A stretch of DNA of 64,000 bases from NCBI GenBank assembly GCA_965216255.1, contig OZ244148.1, positions 1,426,001-1,490,000 of the forward strand, written 5' to 3'. Shown here one piece after another: positions 58,378 through 64,000 of this stretch (positions are counted from its first letter, which is position 1; each line of letters opens with the position of its first letter). Made by a program: the position numbers and the translations under genes. The stretch comes from G965216255 sp965216255 (GTDB lineage: Bacteria; Bacteroidota; Rhodothermia; Rhodothermales; Bin80). The notes beneath the pieces were generated by a model, which was given only the letters and a program-made list of their open reading frames with translations, was not told the DNA's origin and did no database searches.

Positions 58378-58797
58378 GAGGCTGTTCCGGTTTGGGTGAA
58401 TGTGGTGAACGAGCTAATGTAGCTCGCCCAGCCGGAGCAGTCCTACTATAAGATCTCTGCTGACTTCTGCGTTGCGGTCACGTGCCTTACGACACGCTCA
58501 GTCCGGCTTAGCCGGACACAACGCAGATCTCCCAGGGTAAGACCAACCGCCTTCCCTGCACACCCGCCGAATCTACCACCCCGACGCATAGATGACGCGG
58601 ACTTTGCGATAACCGGCTCGCTCGTCCGATCGGGTAGGCCTCGTATTCGGTTCTTGTTCATCGGGTCGCAGGTTTGCTCCACGCTTCCTTCAGACCCCGC
58701 CTCACGACGACGCCCTTGCGCTTCGCTAATCCTTCGCCGCCATCTGGCTGGATAGAGGACTTGCACCTCCAAGCTGTTGATCATGCCTGGCACACCG

Positions 58798-59460
58798 GTA
58801 GGCCCCGGGTTTCCCCGGGGCCCCCGCACAGATCCGGACGTGCCCGTTAAGGCATCCGGCTCCTCCCTCAGGTCGCGCCGCCGCGCATGACGTTAATGGG
58901 TCGGCTAACCAACCCATAGCCGTAACCGGTCCATCCGTGTGACACACGAAGTCCGGCTCTGCGTCCGGTGTGTGTTGGATTTTCCGATTTCCCCTCGGGT
59001 GCGACGCTTCGCTCCACCAACTCCGCCACGCGGTCCCCCGCGCTTTGTTCGCCGGCTTCATCGCTACTATCATCGCATCTGACTCCTCCTCGCCGTTCAT
59101 CCTCCGCTCGGCAACTGCCTTGGCTTTGGCGGCCCCGCCCTAAGCGCTGGGCAGCGAGGAGGCCTCCCAGGTCCCGACCTTGTACGTACATGCGTGCGTG
59201 GGTTCTTCGACGCCGCAGAGCCCTCCCGCACCTCACCAAAGCGGTGCGAGCAGTGTTGCCTTCGACCAACGTGAGAGTCTCGGCACTCTGAATGACAATG
59301 TTTTCGGCGCTCAATAGCCCTGCCCACATGCGCCCCTGCCGACGCTTCGCCCATCCCCTCACGAGGATGACCGCACGGCTCGGGGAATGATATGGATCGG
59401 TTACTTCCTTCATCATAGAGGACTTCCACCCCCTGTACTTGGCCAGTTAGCCTGGCGCAC
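58798..59460 (-). mobile_element. ORF-less group II intron, second copy, antisense in IS66 tnpC
   Basis: 663 nt, minus strand: starts GTGCGCCAGGCTAACTGGCC at 59460 and ends CCGGGGCCTAC at 58798. Domain V (GAGCCGGATGCC ... GGCACGTCCGGATCT) lies at about 58831-58863. It is closely similar to the intron at 4680-5341 throughout but has diverged by scattered substitutions. It lies directly at the 5' edge of the other intron (56632-58797), so it entered either the tnpC exon next to it or the first bases of that intron. Confidence 0.87.
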
Positions 59461-59595
59461 CACGGTGTCAATCCCCAGGAATGGCTCACGGACGTGTTCG
59501 AGCGCATCCCGACGCATCCGGCCAGGCGCGTAGCTGACCTCTTGCCTCATCATTGGCAGAAGGCACGGCAAGCTGACAAAGACAAGGCGGCATAG
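59461..59595 (+). pseudogene. tnpC: IS66 TnpC, C-terminal end after the introns
   Basis: Encodes HGVNPQEWLTDVFERIPTHPARRVADLLPHHWQKARQ..., the last ~45 residues of TnpC, identical in layout to copy 1 (8295-8426), with stop TAG 59593-59595. Confidence 0.85.
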
Positions 59596-59713
59596 TTGCC
59601 AAGCGCCGGGTGTCCCGGATCCGGCAAGCCCACCTGGCCTCCACCTTCCAGCCGTCCTGCACCCTTCTGCACAGCTGCGGTTGCCGCTACCCTGTACTTC
59701 GGCGGACGCTTAC

Positions 59714-59889
59714 AGCCAAGCAGCAATGTGGCGGTTTGCGGCCTCCCCTGTAGGGCGGCTGCGGACGACCTATCTCCATCTCCAATGCAGTTACGCAACA
59801 CTTCCGTTATGCAAAGAACATCACTTCCGTGCCACTCGTGGCACACCACCTCCGTCGAGCCTCGTGACACACTCACCGGATACTTACGA
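59714..59889. repeat. IS66-like solo end between IS66 copy 2 and the protease gene
   Basis: The segment 59847-59887 (CACCTCCGTCG ... GTGACACACTCACCGGATACTTAC) matches the block at 10628-10667. Inverted it starts GTAAGTATCCGGTGAGTGTG, an IS66-type end. A hairpin GTGCCACTCGTGGCAC lies at 59829-59844 and could serve the 3' end of the protease mRNA. No gene. Confidence 0.5.
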
Positions 59890-62800
59890 TTAGCGTACGT
59901 ACATCATCTTTCCTGTTTGGAGGTATTCCTTGTCTCCCGTATTGGCTACGATGCGATACAGGTAAACACCCGCAGCATTGCCGCCAAAATCAACCTCAAT
60001 CCGACGCATTGTGCCCGCCTGAACCGTCACCGGCCCAACGCTTAGAATTCTTCGACCTAGCAGGTCTATGACTTCTCCATTCACTACCGCTCTGGCTGGC
60101 AAATCTAGTAGCACATGTGTCATTCCATTAAATGGATTCGGATAATTTCCATGGAATTCGAAAACACTCGGAAGCATCGCGTTGTGCTCATTCGATGTCA
60201 CGGTGCTTGCCGCTATCGACCTCCCGAGTCGATCATAACCCGTTACTTCTACTCTGTCTGACAGGATTTCAGATTGAGATAATACAAATACTAGGGACTC
60301 CCGTCCAACATTTTCACCCAGTTTGATTTCAAACGCTTCAATTTCTACACCCCCCTGCGAGTCAAGAATTTGCAACGTGTAGTCTCCTGTCAGAACGGAC
60401 ACATACCCACTGGCACTGGCAAGGCCGAGATCCGTTGCTAGCGCTATAGACCTGCGGCCACCAGCGCCGTCCGGACCATCCAGCAGGATATCTACATTAC
60501 CAGTATTCCCGGCCGCATGGACCACATACCCCGTAACCAAGTCCTTCCCAATTGATCTCCTGCGCACTTCAGGTGATACATAGACATGCGCTTCATCGAT
60601 TGTGTCATAAGTAACAATATTGTAATCTTGGCCAGCTTCAAACAATACTTCTTCGCTGGCGACTATCCCTCGACTACCGGATTCAATCGGACCCACCACA
60701 TCTATTCTCGAACGACCGGGCCTCAGCCTCCTAAACTGCGTCGCGCTAGGAAACGCAAGATTGCTAGCAACTAACGAGTCATTAACGTACAGATCTACTC
60801 CCGGCCGACTCATGTACTGAATGAACTGTACGCCTGCTGCCGGATCCACTACTTGATCCCACAAGGCTTGTGCATGATCAACGTTCGTCAAGAATTCCCG
60901 AACGCTCCCACCTGTTACGAGAGCAAAGGCAACGTCGATTCTATGTCCGGGTTTAACACCGAAGCCACCAGATCCTACCAATTGTGACCAGTTGCCAATT
61001 CTGATTTCGGATGTTTGATTTCCACCGCTTAGCATTGACCACAATAGCCTGTCGCTCCCGCGAGCCGCCGCTGAACCAGCCGACAAACCCGAGTCAATAG
61101 CCCGAAAATGGAAGGCATGATCGGAAGAAAGCAATGCGGTGCCAACTACCAAGTCAGGTGTATCACGATGATTCTGCTGATATCCCACACGCCTGGTTTT
61201 ATCGGAATCTGAGAAATCTCCTCTACCATGTCTCGTTTCCCAGTCCGCGTAGATCCCCACATGCAGATCACTAAGCGGCGTGGACGAATCATTTTTAACA
61301 GAATACCTGAGGACTATGAAATCACGGTGATTGTCACTTGAATCTGCGAAACTTTCCTGTAGCACACGAACGCCCAACGGTGTCCGTGCTTCACGATCGC
61401 TGAATACAAACGTCCCCCGCTGAGTAACAAGTTGACCATGAACAACTGTAACAGGCTGTCTTACATCTGCGGGCACAAAATCTCTCGCCTGTTGCGTATT
61501 CAGCGTGACGGAATGCAAGACCGTGGCTGGACCAGTACCCACGACGAGGCCAGCCTCTATCATTACTTGTCGGTGTTCTCCATTACCCATCGATACTAAG
61601 AACCCTTTACCTTCCGAATTATGGGCGTAATCCAGAAATCCAACATTAGCTTCCGACGTTACTGACACTCTTAACGCACCAGTACTTAACGTTGCAACAC
61701 TTCCAGGGTTGACTTCAAATCCAAAAGCATCCACGTCGTCAGTGTAGACTGGCGACGTGATCCTTGAATGGATATTTGTCGGATACCTGTATGGAGTCTC
61801 TCCTGCCAAGTCAACGGTGAACATCACTGACCTACTTGATCCTGATTCGAAGCGACCCAGATCGTGCCTGCGCTTGCTGATATGAACAAAAGGATCGAAT
61901 GTTACCAACTCAACCGCCAACCCGTCGCCGACCGCCAAATAATTGACGTAGTGTATGTAAATGCTTACCGAATCTCCACTGAAGAAAGAGGGACCGTTAT
62001 CGCTACGTGCAAATCTTATTTTAGTCGCTCGTACTGCAGGAACACCTGACTCCGTAAGGGCTCTTACTGCATTTACCCTACCCCGGCCTAATAGTCCTTG
62101 CAATGACGCGGGGTTGTCAAAATCAATGTTATCAGCTGTGATGCGAATCTGCTCACGAACCATGTCGGGCGAATAGAACGGATTTGAGGTTTTCACCAAG
62201 GCCGCAATTCCGGAGACCAGTGGTGCCGCCATAGACGTACCTTCACTTCTAGAATAAAGCCCTCCAATCGCCGTACTCAGGACACCTTCACCTGCAGCGA
62301 ACACGTTCACGTTTCGGCCATAATTGTAATGATTCAAATCGCGAAGTCGGGCCGTACCACCAACGCTCAAAGTTGTCGCAAAGCTCGCGGGGTACGTCGG
62401 TACAATGTCAATGTTCTGGCGGTCGTTGCCAGCGGCTGCGACAACTAGGACACCTTCTTCGTGTACCATTTGGTATACCAACTCCGCTGTCTGCGAATAC
62501 ATCTGACTCGTATAACTGGCATTTATAATGTCTGCACCGTTCATTGCAGCATAAACGGATCCCTCCAAATGATGACATATGTGGTCTGGATAATCTGTAC
62601 AACCCACGTTGACCGCCATGAAAGTAGCATTCCAGCTAGTACCAACCGTACCGATTTCGTTGTTTGTGACCGCGGCGGCGATACCAGTCACGAGTGTACC
62701 GTGCTCGTCAATCCCTCTAGCACGTACTATTGGAGACGGGTCAGCCTCGTTGGAAGCAAAATTCCATCCATGTAAATCATCCACATAGCCATTTCCGTCA

Positions 62801-63519
62801 TCGTCGATTCCATTTCCAGGACTTTCCTGCTCGTTGGTCCATGTGTTCGCTCTCAAGTCAGGATGCTTCCAGTCCGTGCCCGAGTCTACAATCGCAACAA
62901 CTACCTTGCCATTGTCCCCCTTCTGAATATCCCACGCCTCGACCATCCGCATTCGCCCCATGTATTCACCGCTATTGAAGAGTGGATCGTTGGGAATTGC
63001 TGCAATTCCGTATCTCGGATCATCCGACGTACTCTCCATGGCCGGCTCCATAACATAGTGAGGCTCCGCAAAAATCACGTTTGGGAGATTTCTCAATGCT
63101 GTTGCGACAAGGCGCGGATCGATAGACCGACTGAAACTTAAGGTGTATATACGCCTCACCAGTTCCGCACGTTCAGACAATTCACGCTTGGCTGGCACAA
63201 GGTCTAGGCTAGGAAATCCTTTCCGCACATCATAAATGCCATAGTTTTTCATCACACTACTCGAGATCCCCGCTTCAATTTGACCCGCGGAAAACGGATG
63301 TACCTCGTCAGAAGTGAGAAGTACCCAAACGCGACCAGGCATGTAGTCTATACTCGCTAAGGTCCGTTGGGCAACTGGCTGACTGGCACCCACATTAATT
63401 ACGGAACTCAACAGCATGCCCATTACAACAATCCTTCCATACGTGAACAAGGTGCAAATGGCCACGCTCTTGCCACTGATATGCACACCACAAACATAGC
63501 CACTTGCCCGCCTGTTCAT
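59890..63519 (-). CDS. Subtilisin-like (S8) protease with DUF4397 and T9SS sorting domain
   Basis: ATG 63519 (MNRRASGYVCGVHISGK...) is preferred to a TTG at 63585. It gives 1,209 residues with a hydrophobic signal (about 20-47). The catalytic triad in this numbering is Asp212 (VAIVDSGTDWKHPDL), His273 (DEHGTLVTGIAA) and Ser429 (GTSMAAPLVSGIAALV), with oxyanion Asn365 (AAAGNDRQN). NGIDDDGNGYVDDLHGWNF is the common insertion of FCB subtilases. After the peptidase come beta domains and DUF4397-like repeats (VQFIQYMSRPGVDLYVNDSLV, GYVVHAAGNTGNVDILLDGP). The C-terminus is a sorting domain (FEFHGNYPNPFNGMTHVLLDL, VIDLLGRRILSVG, GVYLYRIVANTG). Secreted or surface protease, likely for protein degradation (inference). 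Confidence 0.92.
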   Translation of the reverse strand: MNRRASGYVCGVHISGKSVAICTLFTYGRIVVMGMLLSSVINVGASQPVAQRTLASIDYMPGRVWVLLTSDEVHPFSAGQIEAGISSSVMKNYGIYDVRKGFPSLDLVPAKRELSERAELVRRIYTLSFSRSIDPRLVATALRNLPNVIFAEPHYVMEPAMESTSDDPRYGIAAIPNDPLFNSGEYMGRMRMVEAWDIQKGDNGKVVVAIVDSGTDWKHPDLRANTWTNEQESPGNGIDDDGNGYVDDLHGWNFASNEADPSPIVRARGIDEHGTLVTGIAAAVTNNEIGTVGTSWNATFMAVNVGCTDYPDHICHHLEGSVYAAMNGADIINASYTSQMYSQTAELVYQMVHEEGVLVVAAAGNDRQNIDIVPTYPASFATTLSVGGTARLRDLNHYNYGRNVNVFAAGEGVLSTAIGGLYSRSEGTSMAAPLVSGIAALVKTSNPFYSPDMVREQIRITADNIDFDNPASLQGLLGRGRVNAVRALTESGVPAVRATKIRFARSDNGPSFFSGDSVSIYIHYVNYLAVGDGLAVELVTFDPFVHISKRRHDLGRFESGSSRSVMFTVDLAGETPYRYPTNIHSRITSPVYTDDVDAFGFEVNPGSVATLSTGALRVSVTSEANVGFLDYAHNSEGKGFLVSMGNGEHRQVMIEAGLVVGTGPATVLHSVTLNTQQARDFVPADVRQPVTVVHGQLVTQRGTFVFSDREARTPLGVRVLQESFADSSDNHRDFIVLRYSVKNDSSTPLSDLHVGIYADWETRHGRGDFSDSDKTRRVGYQQNHRDTPDLVVGTALLSSDHAFHFRAIDSGLSAGSAAARGSDRLLWSMLSGGNQTSEIRIGNWSQLVGSGGFGVKPGHRIDVAFALVTGGSVREFLTNVDHAQALWDQVVDPAAGVQFIQYMSRPGVDLYVNDSLVASNLAFPSATQFRRLRPGRSRIDVVGPIESGSRGIVASEEVLFEAGQDYNIVTYDTIDEAHVYVSPEVRRRSIGKDLVTGYVVHAAGNTGNVDILLDGPDGAGGRRSIALATDLGLASASGYVSVLTGDYTLQILDSQGGVEIEAFEIKLGENVGRESLVFVLSQSEILSDRVEVTGYDRLGRSIAASTVTSNEHNAMLPSVFEFHGNYPNPFNGMTHVLLDLPARAVVNGEVIDLLGRRILSVGPVTVQAGTMRRIEVDFGGNAAGVYLYRIVANTGDKEYLQTGKMMYVR

Positions 63520-63585
63520 GGAATCACATGGAAAGAACTTGCACAACCAATTCGTGGTCACATATGCAGATACTTCGAAACTCAA

Positions 63586-64000
63586 TTGCTATAAGGCCCT
63601 AACCATGGTGATATTGGCAGTGAACTGGTGGCTATCCCAGACCTCTCGACTATATCCATCCATGCACTTGAGGAGGCCTTTAGGGTCGTCCCAACCGTGA
63701 CTCCGATGCACATAACGGCATGTCGTGAGCATCACCACAAGTATAGGATAGTCATTTGCCGACACAATTTCGCAGGAATTATTTCCTTGCTATGTGAGGC
63801 CCAACTAGCCGCTGTTTAACGTTGTCGCATACTTAGTTTCGCGGCCACTTCGGGCATCGATATGCGCACGTTCTGTACCCTCTGTCTGTGCCACTAGATG
63901 ATGAGCCATACGCAGTGGAAAGGCGTTGTCCTCTAAACCAGCTTGTTATCCTGCGGGGCGCCAGCCCACCTCGACTCAACGGGCCAAGGCGTACCACACA
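63586..64000. other. Upstream of the protease gene, no gene seen
   Basis: About 415 bases to the window edge. Should hold the protease promoter. Small open frames only; none convincing. Confidence 0.4.

Larger units (their letters stand above)
56959..58450 (-). mobile_element. IS1111-type IS110 element inside the group II intron
   Basis: About 1.49 kb bounded by the short inverted repeat TATAGTAGGA (56959-56968) and TCCTACTATA (58441-58450). Outside it the intron sequence reads on (GCAGAAGTCAGCAGAGATC on one side, GCATAGTAGTCGGC on the other). The transposase is intact and followed by about 270 non-coding bases, the layout of the IS1111 group, which in contrast to most IS110 has terminal repeats and a long downstream end. 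Confidence 0.82.
56632..58797 (-). mobile_element. Group II intron without functional ORF, antisense in IS66 tnpC
   Basis: Read on the minus strand, domain V lies at about 56672-56709 (ACCGCCGTGTACGG with CCGTACGCACGGTGGTGTGG) and domain VI is a GGGGGCC-GTGA-GGCCCCC hairpin ending CCTATCCCGAT near 56632. The 5' side has the typical GGTGTGCCAGGCATGATC ... GTGCAAGTCCTCTA and GCAGAAGTCAGCAGAG. Removing the whole 56632-59460 block joins CACGGTGTC to GCAAGCTG in frame (KLHGV, as in copy 1). Without the IS1111 inside it is only about 670 nt. The 5' end is blurred by the second intron inserted there. Confidence 0.8.
54415..59713 (+). mobile_element. IS66-family element, copy 2, carrying antisense group II introns and an IS1111
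   Basis: Left end GTAAGCGTGCGGTGAA (54415-54430), identical to copy 1; right end TTCGGCGGACGCTTAC (59698-59713). tnpA and tnpB are open. tnpC is broken by a frameshift and by about 2.8 kb of inserted introns (56632-59460). The flanks show no target duplication (GCCATGACC against AGCCAAGCA), so one side has been rearranged. Confidence 0.9.

Noticed and set aside
1..64000. tRNA or rRNA genes
   Set aside because: I looked for T-loop type GTTCGAATC motifs with acceptor pairing in intergenic stretches and found none; a proper covariance scan was not possible.

Overview
The window reads as chromosome from a marine-type bacterium of the FCB group, most likely Rhodothermota/Rhodothermales. Three secreted proteins end in the C-terminal sorting domain of the type IX secretion system (NFPNPF or NYPNPFN motif, then a DLLGR/DMLGR strand, then GVYLYR). 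A GWxTD lipid-envelope-type protein sits next to asnS, and few genes have clear Shine-Dalgarno sites. The taxonomic call is inference.

Layout. 608-2521: a plant-type leucine-rich-repeat surface protein. 2900-10670: a graveyard of mobile elements, with a Mutator/IS256-type remnant split by an IS66, whose tnpC is split by a group II intron, which itself holds a MITE, a second ORF-less group II intron and a 17-bp palindrome; a dead IS4 follows. 10877-13837: asnS and a GWxTD protein. 14619-26408: a 3,929-residue gene with about 27 Calx-beta repeats and a C-terminal autotransporter-like barrel. 27704-32151: broken IS1634-, IS21-, IS256- and Tn5/IS4-like elements. 33063-38567: a 1,834-residue T9SS cargo protein. 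38879-45324: the housekeeping core, with pdhABC plus a phosphoesterase on the minus strand, and a polyprenol-phosphate mannosyltransferase and icd on the plus strand. 45367-49040: a maturase scrap and one ISNCY element inserted into another. 49253-51068: MazG-like protein, queuosine-mannosyltransferase-like protein and a small protein. 51460-59713: a DruA-like/Tn5-like transposase split by IS256, then a second IS66 carrying two antisense ORF-less group II introns, one of which holds an intact IS1111-type IS110. 59890-63519: a T9SS subtilisin-like protease.

Function. The stable genes fall into two sets: central carbon metabolism and translation (pdhABC, icd, asnS), and very large envelope or secreted proteins likely used for adhesion and nutrient capture. 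Almost every transposase is broken. The apparently intact mobile genes are the IS1111 transposase, one ISNCY transposase, and tnpA/tnpB of the second IS66. The most unusual content is the depth of nesting of mobile elements, including group II introns within group II introns within IS66, and the giant Calx-beta protein that pairs a proteobacterial-style barrel with a genome that otherwise uses T9SS tags.
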